Below, one piece after another: positions 14,248-22,898 of a stretch of DNA of 30,044 nucleotides. The DNA is taken from IMG/VR virus record IMGVR_UViG_3300030117_004310, positions 1 through 30,044 of that record, one strand, 5' to 3'. The stretch comes from a virus. Positions within the stretch are counted from its first letter, which is position 1. Each line of letters begins with the position of its first letter. The notes beneath the pieces were generated by a model. It saw only the letters and a program-made list of their open reading frames with translations. It searched no databases and was not told the origin of the DNA. The position numbers and the translations under genes were made by a program.

Positions 14248-16088
14248 TATTGAACACCCATTTTGGAATATTGTTTTATGGCTAGGACGGCCTGCGTTTT
14301 TTCAAAACTATCAGGCAAAGTTCTGAAAAACTGTGATGCGGATTCTGCTGGCCTTTCAGCGTCAATAGCGGCCTGAAGACCAGGAAAAAACCTTTCTCCG
14401 AGGATGTTCAAATAGCTAATTAGCGCTGGCTTAAGTTCAGCTAAATAATCTGCCTTGTTTGCTTGATTAATCTCTTTGGCCTTGGTGATTGATTCTTGAT
14501 AGCTTGCGCCCTGGCCTCCATTTTGATTTTTAGGTGTAGTGTACCAAACCTGCAATTCATTGATGCTGCGTTGATAAAACTCATCGGCAACTTTGCCAAG
14601 CGCGTCTGTGTTGTCTCTAAATTCATGATATCTAAGCGCGCTTGCTATTAGCGCTTGTGCATCTTTCTCGCCTTCTTCGTATTCTTGAAGAGCGCGTTTT
14701 TGATACTCTTCAAAATCCGCATCACTTAGCTCAGTTGATAAACTTTCAACTAGCTCCAGTGTAAGCATATTCATAGCATCAGCCTGAATTAATTGTGTTC
14801 TTGCTGATCTAACGGTTTCAACTTTCTCAGTGGTTGCCCTTCGACTAATGCCCAACTGTCTTTCTGCAGCCGTGCGCTGGGCGTCCGTATAAAATTTTGA
14901 CCTCAAAAGCACCTGGTGAGCTGCTCTAGCTAAATCCATTTGACTTGGGTCATTCACATCGACGTTTATAATTTGTCGAAAGAACTCTTCATTTTGCCGA
15001 TTTGCTTCAACCTCTGCAGCTTCGCTTTGTTCTCTCCGCTCAGTATCGATTTTGTTCGCCGTGGTGAACATATCATTGATGGCTTTTTGCGCCGCGCTAG
15101 GGTCCATGTCACCTAGCATGTTGTCTAGAATAGCATCGCCGCTGTTGCCCTGCGATATGGCTAAGACAACTGCTGTTGCATCATCACTCTTAGTCATGAG
15201 ATCCATGCCAATAGCTCTAACGGTATCATCAAAGGCTTTAGCAACAATCTCTTCACCCTGTGTTTGAGTAATGATATTATTTTTAATGGCTGTTTTTAAA
15301 TCCGCGTTGCCATTAGCTATTTGATTCTCACGCTCTACCAACGGCAAGGTCGTATCAGACGCAATCAAAACTCGCTGATCGATATTGCTTATTAAGATAG
15401 CTTTATCTGTTTCATCGTTTTTCTTTTGTATTTCATTGCGGGCAGACCGACGCAGCTCACCCGCCTTTGTTGCATCGATCAAACCATCTGTTGCCATTTG
15501 ATCGTAAAGCCCAACAGTGCTGCCATCGGGGCTACCAAACAGCTCAAGCATGGCAGCTGTTCGTTGAGCGCCATTGCCTCGAATTGCTTGTTTTTGTAAG
15601 TCGTCAGCCCTCTGATATTCTGTTGCGACCCTCTGATCAACCAACCTGTTCCTGGCGTCTTGATTCACAGAAATTTGTTTAAGGTTCACGGTTTGTCGAG
15701 CTTTTGCGAGGAAGGCAGCTCGAGATTTTTTATCACTCATTCCTAGAGCTAGGTTGTTCATCTCCTGCAAAGCTAAGTCCCCAAAGCTAAGCTCGTTCTT
15801 ACTTGAGTCACCCGCAATCACAAGTGACGGGCTTCTTTTCCTTTGGTTGTCAGCAGTCACTGATAAGGCTCTATCGAAAGCCATTTCGGCCTGGGCCACC
15901 TCTTCTGCGCGCCGCAGTTTAGTTTCTGTTTCGTACCAAGAAACAGCTGTTTTTTCAGCTGAACCGGCAGCGCCAGCCAAAGCACTGAGGCCAGCCGCGA
16001 GAGCACCCGGACTTGCCTGTACTGTCATTCTGGTAGCGCCGGTCCTATTTGTGAGGCCTGTCTGCCGTGTGTAAGTTGGCACTTTCAT
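14247..16088 (-). CDS. Internal virion protein, gp15-like by position (613 aa)
   Basis: The 613-residue protein is almost entirely alpha-helical and rich in Ala, Gln, Glu and Arg. An Ala-rich helical start (GALAAGLSALAGAAGSAEK) is followed by long heptad-like segments (ETETKLRRAEEVAQAEMAF, RRATTEKVETVRSARTQL). This matches the tubular internal virion proteins such as T7 gp15 in size and character. ATG 16088 overlaps the preceding stop as TAATG; an internal Met at residue 21 is an alternative start. No catalytic motif is seen. It is expected to be part of the trans-envelope channel during DNA ejection. Confidence 0.7.
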   Translation of the reverse strand: MKVPTYTRQTGLTNRTGATRMTVQASPGALAAGLSALAGAAGSAEKTAVSWYETETKLRRAEEVAQAEMAFDRALSVTADNQRKRSPSLVIAGDSSKNELSFGDLALQEMNNLALGMSDKKSRAAFLAKARQTVNLKQISVNQDARNRLVDQRVATEYQRADDLQKQAIRGNGAQRTAAMLELFGSPDGSTVGLYDQMATDGLIDATKAGELRRSARNEIQKKNDETDKAILISNIDQRVLIASDTTLPLVERENQIANGNADLKTAIKNNIITQTQGEEIVAKAFDDTVRAIGMDLMTKSDDATAVVLAISQGNSGDAILDNMLGDMDPSAAQKAINDMFTTANKIDTERREQSEAAEVEANRQNEEFFRQIINVDVNDPSQMDLARAAHQVLLRSKFYTDAQRTAAERQLGISRRATTEKVETVRSARTQLIQADAMNMLTLELVESLSTELSDADFEEYQKRALQEYEEGEKDAQALIASALRYHEFRDNTDALGKVADEFYQRSINELQVWYTTPKNQNGGQGASYQESITKAKEINQANKADYLAELKPALISYLNILGERFFPGLQAAIDAERPAESASQFFRTLPDSFEKTQAVLAIKQYSKMGVQ

Positions 16089-16534
16089 TATACAGTCGCC
16101 ACTGCTGTGCCGGTCTGTATCAGACTTTGGACAGCCCGAGCCTGTCCCCTAACCCTTGCGGCCTTGCCATACATGCGATTCAGGGTGCCTTGCATCCGCT
16201 CTTGTACCCCAGCCTCTCTTATTTCTTGAGCACCCACAGCTGCATTGTAACGTCGCACTGCAACCTCCTCGTCTGCTTCTTGAGCGCTTGCTAGGGCTAC
16301 TTTGAGGGGTGTGCCTTCTTCTGCAATCCAGCCATTGTAGCGAAACGCCTGAGCTTGTGCGTCTTGCAGATCTGAGAACTGCTTTCGAAAGTCAGCAATG
16401 TTTTGCTCCTCGACTGCAACAACCTGAGCTGCGTTTTGATCTGCAGCCTTTGCGTTTCTTTCATTCACGTCGGCATTGAAATTAAATCCGGCCTGTTCCT
16501 GCCTGCCAACTGCTAGTTCAAATAAAAAAGCCAT
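16088..16534 (-). CDS. Internal virion protein, gp14-like (148 aa)
   Basis: The start ATG 16534 overlaps the upstream stop (TAATG). The product of 148 residues opens with MAFLFELAVGRQEQAGF and then forms one long helix (ADVNERNAKAADQNAAQVVA ... DLQDAQAQAFRYNG). It ends AVQSLIQTGTAVATV, a mildly hydrophobic tail. In T7-like gene order the short helical protein after the gp13-like gene is internal virion protein gp14, which forms the outer-membrane part of the ejection channel. Order and composition support this; no direct motif does. Confidence 0.7.
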   Translation of the reverse strand: MAFLFELAVGRQEQAGFNFNADVNERNAKAADQNAAQVVAVEEQNIADFRKQFSDLQDAQAQAFRYNGWIAEEGTPLKVALASAQEADEEVAVRRYNAAVGAQEIREAGVQERMQGTLNRMYGKAARVRGQARAVQSLIQTGTAVATV

Positions 16535-16977
16535 TATCTCACCCAAGCCACTCTGATGTAATCCATGCCCTCCGGGCCGTACTTGCGCATGACCCCTTCA
16601 GGCTCGAAGCCCATAAAACGTGCAAATTTTTGTGCTGCCGGCCAATCTGATTTGCACACCGCCTGCACTCGCCATAAATCATTCTCATCGACGACTTTCT
16701 GCATCACATCGGTTTTTGCGAACCGTATGAATGGCCTGACATTTGCGTGTATCTTGCCACTTGCCACAAACCAAGCCTCGCCCACACCAGGCCACATATT
16801 GACGATGCCAGCGCAGCAAATAATGTGACCGTTTTCTATGAGCGTATAGGACCAGCCCTTTTGTTGCAGCTCTTCAGCCCAGTCTCGCATATAGCCAATA
16901 TGCTGTGGTGCACCATCGTTCAATGGCCCATCCATTAGCTCATGGAGATGGCTCTGTGTGTAATCAACAATTCTCAC
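16534..16977 (-). CDS. GNAT-fold protein, gp13-like internal virion protein
   Basis: This 147-residue protein starts at GTG 16977, overlapping the upstream stop (GTGA). It has the strand-turn-strand core of a GNAT acyltransferase (WSYTLIENGHIICCAGIVNM then VGEAWFVASG, and a C-terminal FARFMGFEPEGVMRKYG). The usual acetyl-CoA loop (R/Q-x-x-G-x-G/A) is not clearly present. T7-group phages encode such a protein (gp13) just before gp14, where it serves virion assembly and not acetylation. Gene order here is the same. Residual enzymatic activity cannot be excluded. Confidence 0.8.
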   Translation of the reverse strand: MRIVDYTQSHLHELMDGPLNDGAPQHIGYMRDWAEELQQKGWSYTLIENGHIICCAGIVNMWPGVGEAWFVASGKIHANVRPFIRFAKTDVMQKVVDENDLWRVQAVCKSDWPAAQKFARFMGFEPEGVMRKYGPEGMDYIRVAWVR

Positions 16978-19565
16978 TGATCGAACGTAATCAAGCGTGG
17001 GAAAATGCCAATAACAGTGAGCGGTAGCGGTTGATCTTGTCGCACAACTATGAATCCATCGCTATCGAACCCGCCGCGAAACTCAATTTCTTTATCACCC
17101 GTAAAAAGCGGAATGGCTTTGCTCATAGCCTGCGCTGATGATCTAAAGGGTATTCTATCAAGCTCGGTTTCTGAACTGCCTACCGTGACCCCTACAGTGC
17201 GAAACAGACGCAACACGACTTCATGTATTCGTTTAACTTTGCCCTGGGCAGTACCCTCAGTGCCACCAGCCTCAATCCTCATGGTTTGTAAGGTTGAGTT
17301 ATAATTCAGACCTATATGCGCCTTAGTTACAGCAAAGTCTAAAGTGATTGCTCCTGACGATACTGTTTTATTTGGGTGCGTGGCACCGTTCGCAAGTATC
17401 GATACAACTTCTCCCTCTAAGTGATCGAGGCCACTTATAGTTGTTGCTGAAGACCCGGAGTAACTTAGGCCACTGTCGATAAAGAACGCATCTTCAATAT
17501 CGGACCCAAAATCAAAACTGCTAAAATACTCAACAAATCTTTTTGTAGAGCCATTTATGGTGCGCTGAACAATGACATAGGTGTCATCCTCATTCAGATC
17601 ACCGGGGATCGTTGCCACGCTTTCGACCAGGGCATGGGTTTGATCTGTGGTTGTTAGCCTGGTTGTATCTGAGCTTACGACAGACAGAAAGCCCGTAGGC
17701 GTCGGGCTTGTCTCTTCAATCGTAACCACAGCCGCTGCTGGATTAGCGACAGTAAAATCGGCGTGTGCGTTGATTGCTGTAAAAATATTGTCAGCTGTGG
17801 TGTTGTTATTTGTATTTGGTCGAAACCCCAAAGATGATGACGGGTCAGAGCTGCCAGCTGCCTCTGATGTGAAAGTTACAGTCGTGCCGTCAGACTTGGT
17901 AAATGTCAGTGTAGTGCCCGTGGCTATGTTGGCGTAGTCGCTCACCGTGACAGTACAAGCGCCGGATATGCCACCGATAATATGTTCATGCCAGGCGATC
18001 ACGTTTTCTTCGCGGCGATAGGTCATGCCGACAAACAAACCGTTTTCCAACACGCACCAGACCACATTGTCTGGCTCCTGTTGGAAAGACATTTCTTTTA
18101 TGCCGGCCTCTGTAATATGCTCTGCCAAAATGGTCAGATCGGGGGCTTGATAAGAATCTGTGTTCAGATCAAACACCAGCTCGCGCAGCTTTCGTTTTGC
18201 GCGCTGAACAAACAGCGTCACGTTTGCCACCTGGACAGGCTGTATGTCTGCCGAACCATATGTGGCCTGGCGCTTCACAACAGCGTTTGTAGGGCTTAGA
18301 GGCGCGTCCTCTGAGCTTGTTACCACAAACTCACCACCCGACGTGCCAACAAGCAGCACACGGCCAGCCTGTAGGTATCTAATGGTGTTCACCTGGTTGG
18401 AGCCAAGCGTGTAAACTAGCGCGTCATCTGCGTCCACGCCGGCTGCAAAATCCTCGAAACTGCCACCCACTGAGAAGAACAGTGTTTGAGGCTGTGTTGT
18501 TGTCGATGCAAATACCAAGCGCTGTTCATAGAAAGAAACAGCAGACGGAAAGCCGGTGGTTGTTGAGAACGCTCCCAAGGCAAAGTCAGTGCTGGCTGTT
18601 AAATCGCCTGCAATCGTTACACTGTCGCCAGCCGCCTCGTCTACCAGATCGGAGCTTGGTGCGAGCAGCATAGTGTCTTCGGTTACCTGAACAATGATCG
18701 CCGAGCTTTCATTATTATTACTGTCGGTAAAACCAGTGACTGTAACTTTTTGCCCAACCTTAAATCCTTGAGCGATAAATTGCCCGGCGGTGTCTTGGTA
18801 ACGGTCATTGTGCTCAAGGCCAGTTGTTGATGGGTCGCCCTCATGGGCTGATATAGTGGTTGCGGTATAGCTGGGCATTAACTCGGCCCGGCCATCAGCG
18901 TTTGTCTGAACTGTCGTTGCCACTACAGTGGCGCTAGTAAATCCAGTAATTTTTGTAACACCGTCATGAACCTTTATGAGCCGGCCAACATCGCTGCTAA
19001 CAAAAGTGCTAGCACTGGCAGTGACATTGACATTGCCAGTGCGAGCAGAGGCGACAAGAGTTGTTGTGCTTGTGTTGTCCTCACCGAACGGACCTCTAAG
19101 CAAGTCTACTTCGCTAATAGTCCATGCGGTGTGGCTTGTCCGGGTAATTTTTCTGACGCTAAAACTAGGATGCACTAGGTACATAACATCCGCGCTTTGC
19201 GTAAATTTAAGCTTAGCCAAGTCTGTGTGCGCGTAGGGCGTTGTTACTTCTACTGGGTTGCTACTACCATCGACAACTGTCCCGCCATCCTTGTGCACAC
19301 GAAAGTAGCTGTCGCCAAACTCTAGAATGTAAGCTTGCTCAACATTGAACTCAAAAGGTATCAGGCGAACATTGTGCGCGCTGTTTTTGACTTCTCTAAC
19401 GAATATTGTACCGGGTCGTCGGCTTGCCCCGCCATGAGGATGAACAATCAGATTCTGCAATTTCTTACAGCCATTTGCATATTTTGCAATGTCGGTGCGG
19501 CCATCTAGACGAGGGCTTAGCTCACCGGCTGTGAAATTGGTAAATGCTGGTGACGCCTTAGCCAC
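16974..19565 (-). CDS. Tail nozzle protein (gp12-like tail tubular protein B)
   Basis: The product is an 863-residue beta-rich protein. The N-terminal SPAFTNFTAGELSPRLDGRTD, then NLIVHPHGGASRRPGT and LIPFEFNVEQAYILEFGD, are hallmarks of a widespread podovirus tail nozzle/stabilisation family. The middle (about residues 140-330 and 520-680) is Ser/Thr/Val-rich with insert domains. The C-terminus (IEFRGGFDSDGFIVVRQDQP, LPLTVIGIF) is typical of the family. ATG 19565 is adjacent to the gatekeeper gene, the T7 gp11-gp12 order. It forms the distal tail tube through which DNA leaves. Confidence 0.88.
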   Translation of the reverse strand: MAKASPAFTNFTAGELSPRLDGRTDIAKYANGCKKLQNLIVHPHGGASRRPGTIFVREVKNSAHNVRLIPFEFNVEQAYILEFGDSYFRVHKDGGTVVDGSSNPVEVTTPYAHTDLAKLKFTQSADVMYLVHPSFSVRKITRTSHTAWTISEVDLLRGPFGEDNTSTTTLVASARTGNVNVTASASTFVSSDVGRLIKVHDGVTKITGFTSATVVATTVQTNADGRAELMPSYTATTISAHEGDPSTTGLEHNDRYQDTAGQFIAQGFKVGQKVTVTGFTDSNNNESSAIIVQVTEDTMLLAPSSDLVDEAAGDSVTIAGDLTASTDFALGAFSTTTGFPSAVSFYEQRLVFASTTTQPQTLFFSVGGSFEDFAAGVDADDALVYTLGSNQVNTIRYLQAGRVLLVGTSGGEFVVTSSEDAPLSPTNAVVKRQATYGSADIQPVQVANVTLFVQRAKRKLRELVFDLNTDSYQAPDLTILAEHITEAGIKEMSFQQEPDNVVWCVLENGLFVGMTYRREENVIAWHEHIIGGISGACTVTVSDYANIATGTTLTFTKSDGTTVTFTSEAAGSSDPSSSLGFRPNTNNNTTADNIFTAINAHADFTVANPAAAVVTIEETSPTPTGFLSVVSSDTTRLTTTDQTHALVESVATIPGDLNEDDTYVIVQRTINGSTKRFVEYFSSFDFGSDIEDAFFIDSGLSYSGSSATTISGLDHLEGEVVSILANGATHPNKTVSSGAITLDFAVTKAHIGLNYNSTLQTMRIEAGGTEGTAQGKVKRIHEVVLRLFRTVGVTVGSSETELDRIPFRSSAQAMSKAIPLFTGDKEIEFRGGFDSDGFIVVRQDQPLPLTVIGIFPRLITFDQ

Positions 19566-20155
19566 TAGAACCTCGAATTGATAAAGGTGTCTGCTGCAAC
19601 CTGTCGGCTTTCGGTAACGACTGAGGTGTTGATCTGGTTGTCCTCTGTCGCGTCAACAAATCGTGCTTCGGTTAGCTTTGTTTGATAAAGCCGGTACATA
19701 TTGGAGCCGAGCGCTTGGCTGCCAACCAAAGGATAGGCCAGGTCAGCTGCTAGCGCAGCTGCCAGTGTTTCTATCAAAAGCGTGTCGTATTCATTAATGT
19801 CTGTAACACGCCCTACGTAAATCATCTCAATAGTGCTTTCGTTGCACAAAAGCTTTCTGCCCTCTACGCGATATAAGATATTAGCATCGCTCAAACCCAG
19901 GACACGTAAACAAAATGGGTCAGTTGGCAGGGTGAATTGTTTTGTAAACTCAAAAACAGGGGCAGCGGAATCTGGTGCCAGGCTGACCCTGGTGGTCAGG
20001 CTGTTCCAGGGATGCGCTCGAAAGACGCTGTCGCGAATAAAATCATATCGCTGGTTACAAATCCGAGCAGCCTTACTGTCTTCGGTCAACGCTATGATAT
20101 TGGACGCACCAATCTGATTCAGCGCGCTGTTACAAATATCAACAACAGATGCCAT
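19565..20155 (-). CDS. Tail gatekeeper protein (gp11-like tail tubular protein A)
   Basis: A 196-residue protein starting at ATG 20155; a TTG one codon earlier is less likely. A GAGGG lies about ten bases upstream. The start MASVVDICNSALNQIGA, then RYDFIRDSVFRAHPWN and a C-terminal ETLAAALAADLAYPLVGS helix, match the T7 gp11 / P22 gp4-like head-completion proteins that sit between portal and nozzle. It is the first gene after the terminator at 20163-20199, so transcription must restart or read through there. Its stop overlaps the nozzle start. Confidence 0.88.
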   Translation of the reverse strand: MASVVDICNSALNQIGASNIIALTEDSKAARICNQRYDFIRDSVFRAHPWNSLTTRVSLAPDSAAPVFEFTKQFTLPTDPFCLRVLGLSDANILYRVEGRKLLCNESTIEMIYVGRVTDINEYDTLLIETLAAALAADLAYPLVGSQALGSNMYRLYQTKLTEARFVDATEDNQINTSVVTESRQVAADTFINSRF

Positions 20156-20162
20156 CAAACCC

Positions 20163-20199
20163 TCACAAAAGAAAAGACCAGCCCATTACTGAGCTGGTC
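20163..20199 (-). terminator. Terminator between head and tail gene blocks
   Basis: On the minus strand GACCAGC (20199-20193) pairs with GCTGGTC (20182-20176) around a 10-base loop and is followed by TTTTCTTTT. It directly follows the decoration-like gene and precedes the gatekeeper. It could set a high head-to-tail protein ratio by partial termination. Confidence 0.8.
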
Positions 20200-20205
20200 C
20201 ATTGT

Positions 20206-20685
20206 TTAGTTCACAACGTAAATTATGTTGAACGACATGGTCCCGGCTGTACCGCCAGTCGCGTTAAAAGTCACCGCAACATAATAGTAGTCGCCGGGGT
20301 CTGTTGAATCACCAGCTAGCTCGTACACTCGTTGGCCGGCAGTGTTTATATCTGCTGCCTCAAAGCGTACATCAGCCATAGCTGCTGCATCAGCCACTGA
20401 CGTGGCAAAGACATCCTCGTCTTTGACAGTGCCATCTGGCAGATACAAACCCACGTTGAAGGTACAAGACCCGCCAAAGGTATCGGTGCCGATAAACAGT
20501 TGCGGGATTGTTGCATGGCTTGGAATCGGTGCGAGCATCACAATGTCATTGTCAGTGCTATCACCAGCTGCCAGCTCTATGGTGCCTTGTGCAACACGTA
20601 ATTCACCGCCAAGCAGTGCCGCATTGTTAAACACCTGGGGGCTAGCTTCAAAGTTAGCAACAAGATCAGAATTTTTCGTTGTCAT
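20206..20685 (-). CDS. Putative capsid decoration protein (159 aa)
   Basis: The 159-residue protein lies 11 bases after the capsid gene with a good AAGGGG site before ATG 20685. It is acidic and beta-rich, with no helices or membrane segments evident (GGELRVAQGTIELAAGDSTD, IPQLFIGTDTFGG, YYYVAVTFNATGG). Proteins of this size and character directly after the major capsid gene are commonly head decoration proteins. Being in the same segment before a terminator suggests high expression like the capsid. There is no motif that proves the role. Confidence 0.65.
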   Translation of the reverse strand: MTTKNSDLVANFEASPQVFNNAALLGGELRVAQGTIELAAGDSTDNDIVMLAPIPSHATIPQLFIGTDTFGGSCTFNVGLYLPDGTVKDEDVFATSVADAAAMADVRFEAADINTAGQRVYELAGDSTDPGDYYYVAVTFNATGGTAGTMSFNIIYVVN

Positions 20686-20696
20686 AACAAGCCCCT

Positions 20697-21764
20697 TTAT
20701 GCAGATTCATCGCAGTCGATTTGAATCACCTTGGCCTCTTCCATCCTGGTCGCGCCAAACTGAGCGCAATAGTAAACCTGGGTGGAGTAAGACTTGTCGG
20801 CTCTCTCATCGATACGAGATTCAACGTCTTTACCAACTGCTAGCTTGATGCCATCTTGCGCCCAAGCGAAACAGGTACGAATGTTGCCAGCTTTGGCAAG
20901 GCGAGTAGACACATGGAACTGGAAACCCAGGAATGTGTTAACCTCACCCTGTACAAGTGCCTTCCGTACCACTTCGGCTTTCGCCGCCAGCTGCCGCTGT
21001 TCGTGGTCTGGACTATACCTTGACCGTCGCCCTTGGCGTTACGGCCCTGCCCGTCTAGTCTCTACACCTTCCCATTTCTGGGCTTGGCTCGGTATTAGCA
21101 TTTTAAAGCCTTCACCGAATTTGAGCAGTTTTCATCTAACCGTTTCCGGCTAGATAGGCAAAGTGTTTACCGTATTGAAATCACTTGATGTTACAGAGGT
21201 GGTGTTTAACAACGCCTCAATTTGATCTGGCCCCACAGCGATATGCCGAGGGATCGATGGGTCAACTGAGCCGAGATCAAGAAGCTTCTTGGCCTCGATC
21301 AGTTTCGCTATCGTTAGATCGGCACTGCCATTAGCAATCTGATTCGCCGCAAGCATAGATGTGCTTGTGCCGCCAGCTTTACCAGTCAGCGAAGTGCCTG
21401 TTGCTGCTTCAATAATGCTGTCGTCCATTGCACGACCCATAGCCGCAGCTGCCGCACGGGCATATGTGCTTGTAGGATCGATGAGCATTTGAACTTTGTC
21501 AGCGTCATCTATTAAGTCTGCCCACTCATATGCATCCATTGTGACCATGCGCCTTGAGTGCGGGGTGTCGACAACGGGTGTATCCTGATGGCGAGATGTG
21601 CGTTTTACCGCCGCAGCCGAGCCAACTTGATCGAAGAAAGCCTTTTCTCCAACCACTGATTCCTCTTCGACGCCGCCCCGTAGGATCGACCCCATCTGCT
21701 GAGAAAGCAGCTGTACGTTAGCGCTAAACTGCTGGGAAAACGCGGTGGTGATTTGCGTAGACAT
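20697..21764 (-). CDS. Major capsid protein, interrupted by a group I intron (join 21764-21169, 20964-20697)
   Basis: Two exons of 596 and 268 bases encode a 287-residue capsid protein once the 204-base intron is removed. Exon 1 starts at ATG 21764 after AGGGAGA and carries the typical N-terminus (TTAFSQQFSANVQLLSQQMG, VDTPHSRRM, LIDPTSTYARAAAAAMGRAMD). Exon 2 continues LVQGEVNTFLGFQFHVSTRL and RIDERADKSYSTQVYYCAQ. The join falls inside codon 199 and gives SSDFNTVKALVQGEVNTFLGF, the expected family sequence. The family is the HK97-fold phage capsid type seen in podoviruses and prophages. Without splicing translation ends after 204 residues, so splicing is needed for any virion. Confidence 0.93.
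20965..21168 (-). ncRNA. Group I self-splicing intron in the major capsid gene
   Basis: All core elements are visible on the minus strand. P1 is GGTAAA (last three exon bases 21171-21169 plus 21168-21166) with TTTGCC (21162-21157), giving a U-G wobble at the 5' splice site. P2 has a GAAA loop (21155-21134). P3 is CTGCTC (21128-21123) with GGGCAG (21052-21047). The P4 strands are TTCGGT and ACCGAG, inside AATTCGGTGAAGG and AATACCGAGCCAAG. P6a is CCCA-GAAA-TGGG. P7 is GACTA (21060-21056) with TAGTC (21015-21011), inside GTGTAGAGACTAGACGG and AAGGTATAGTCC. P8 is GGCCGT with ACGGTC. P9 is ACCAC with GTGGT around a CGGC-GAAA-GCCG hairpin. The intron ends in G (20965). It holds no homing endonuclease ORF. 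Confidence 0.95.
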
Positions 21765-21803
21765 ATTAATGTCTCCCTTTGTTTGCAGTTAATGGCTTGC
21801 TAC

Positions 21804-21818
21804 CCGGCAGGATGCCGG
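21804..21818 (-). promoter_or_regulatory. Hairpin in the capsid 5' leader
   Basis: CCGGCA (21804-21809) and TGCCGG (21813-21818) form a perfect six-pair hairpin with a three-base loop, in the 98-base gap before the capsid start. No T-tract follows, so it is not a standard terminator. It may protect the 5' end of processed capsid mRNA or act as a processing signal. No promoter is recognisable in the gap. Confidence 0.4.
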
Positions 21819-21862
21819 ACAAAGGTTTTGTGCAAGTACGATTGCGGCGCGGGGGCTAACGC

Positions 21863-22042
21863 TTATCCCGATTGTTTGCTGGACGCTTTTTTCTCTTGGG
21901 CCTTTGGCTTATCAAGAGGCTGTAAGCACCACTGCAAATTCTGTTCTGCCTGTTCTAACGGATTTTGAATTACGGCCTGGGTGCCGGCTTCCATCGTTAG
22001 GCGTAATACTTCTAGGCGAAATTCACGATCATCCTGAGACAC
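21863..22042 (-). CDS. Small protein between scaffold and capsid genes (59 aa)
   Basis: The start is GTG 22042, preceded by AGGAGA at ideal spacing and overlapping the scaffold gene by 14 bases in another frame. The product (SQDDREFRLEVLRLTMEAG ... NPLEQAEQNLQWCLQPLDK) is short and helical and ends Lys/Ser-rich. I recognise similar small proteins at this position in marine phage genomes, with no assigned function. A role in capsid assembly is suggested only by location. Confidence 0.65.
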   Translation of the reverse strand: MSQDDREFRLEVLRLTMEAGTQAVIQNPLEQAEQNLQWCLQPLDKPKAQEKKASSKQSG

Positions 22043-22898
22043 TAAGCATCTCCTGCAGACGCAGTCCCTCATTTACATAGAAACTATGCTCAGGGTGACG
22101 CTGGTCCCAATAAGGTGAGTTAGGCGCTCTGATCTCAGATAGCTTTGCCCTGACATCATCTGGCGCTAGTGCTCCTGATGATTTGACGCCCTCAAGCGTG
22201 TCCTCACCTATTTTGCTGTTGATGAAATCGCCAATGCCGGCCAACATCTTTAACATCTCTGGATGATCGCCCAGCGGGGTGCCATCCTGTAGGACCAACT
22301 CGTCTATAAATGACTGATTAATATTCTTGCCGTTCTCGTCTTTAATTACAGTCGATGCGCCGAACTCAATCGCTACAGCGTTAGCGTTCGACATTTTATC
22401 ATCATAGGTGGCACCAAACTCTTTCTTTAGCGCCAGTTCAACCTGTTGTTGGTTTTCTATCAGATGGTTAGAGTCTGTTTCTACGACACCGCCTAAACGC
22501 TCGTTATAGCCATTCAAAAGCTTTTGAGCTTGTCCTGGTGTTAGCCCTGCCTCGTGAGCCGCACCTTTGAACCACTCTAGTATCGTGTCATCAGACTCGA
22601 CGCCCTCTGGTACTTCATTGATTAGCTCATAGCCATCGGGGGCTTCGGGTCGGCCTAGCCGGCGATAAACCTCGTTCCAATCTTCATCTGTTGCGTGTTT
22701 GCCAGGGAGCGCAATCTTGTCAGCGCCTATCATGGACTGAGCGTTCACATAAGATTTTGCCAGCGCTCCTACGTCCTGTATATGATCTAATGATTTATGA
22801 CCCCTTATTTCTTCGGGGATTGTGTCGCGCCAATTAGCTTCGACAGACTGGGTTACCGCAGCATCCGCTGCGACCTCAGCTACCTGTTCTTCACTCAT
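22029..22898 (-). CDS. Capsid scaffolding protein
   Basis: The 289-residue protein is acidic and helical and lies between portal and capsid, the standard place of the podovirus scaffold. The N-terminal region has WRDTIPEEIRGHKSLDHIQD and ALAKSYVNAQSMIGADKIALP, a family signature of 'DIP.e...kSL..i.dv..LaksyvnaQ'. Next comes DEDWNEVYRRLGRPEAPDGY. The middle and C-terminus are Gln/Glu-rich helices with a capsid-binding-like basic tail region (RAKLSEIRAPNSPYW). ATG 22898 overlaps the previous gene; AGGAA is the ribosome site. Confidence 0.88.
   Translation of the reverse strand: MSEEQVAEVAADAAVTQSVEANWRDTIPEEIRGHKSLDHIQDVGALAKSYVNAQSMIGADKIALPGKHATDEDWNEVYRRLGRPEAPDGYELINEVPEGVESDDTILEWFKGAAHEAGLTPGQAQKLLNGYNERLGGVVETDSNHLIENQQQVELALKKEFGATYDDKMSNANAVAIEFGASTVIKDENGKNINQSFIDELVLQDGTPLGDHPEMLKMLAGIGDFINSKIGEDTLEGVKSSGALAPDDVRAKLSEIRAPNSPYWDQRHPEHSFYVNEGLRLQEMLSVSG

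Noticed and set aside
20697-21764. Capsid gene broken by frameshift, pseudogene or intein
   Set aside because: The 204-base insert has stops in frame with exon 1 and a complete group I intron core. Removing it joins the frames exactly, so it is neither a sequencing error nor an in-frame intein.
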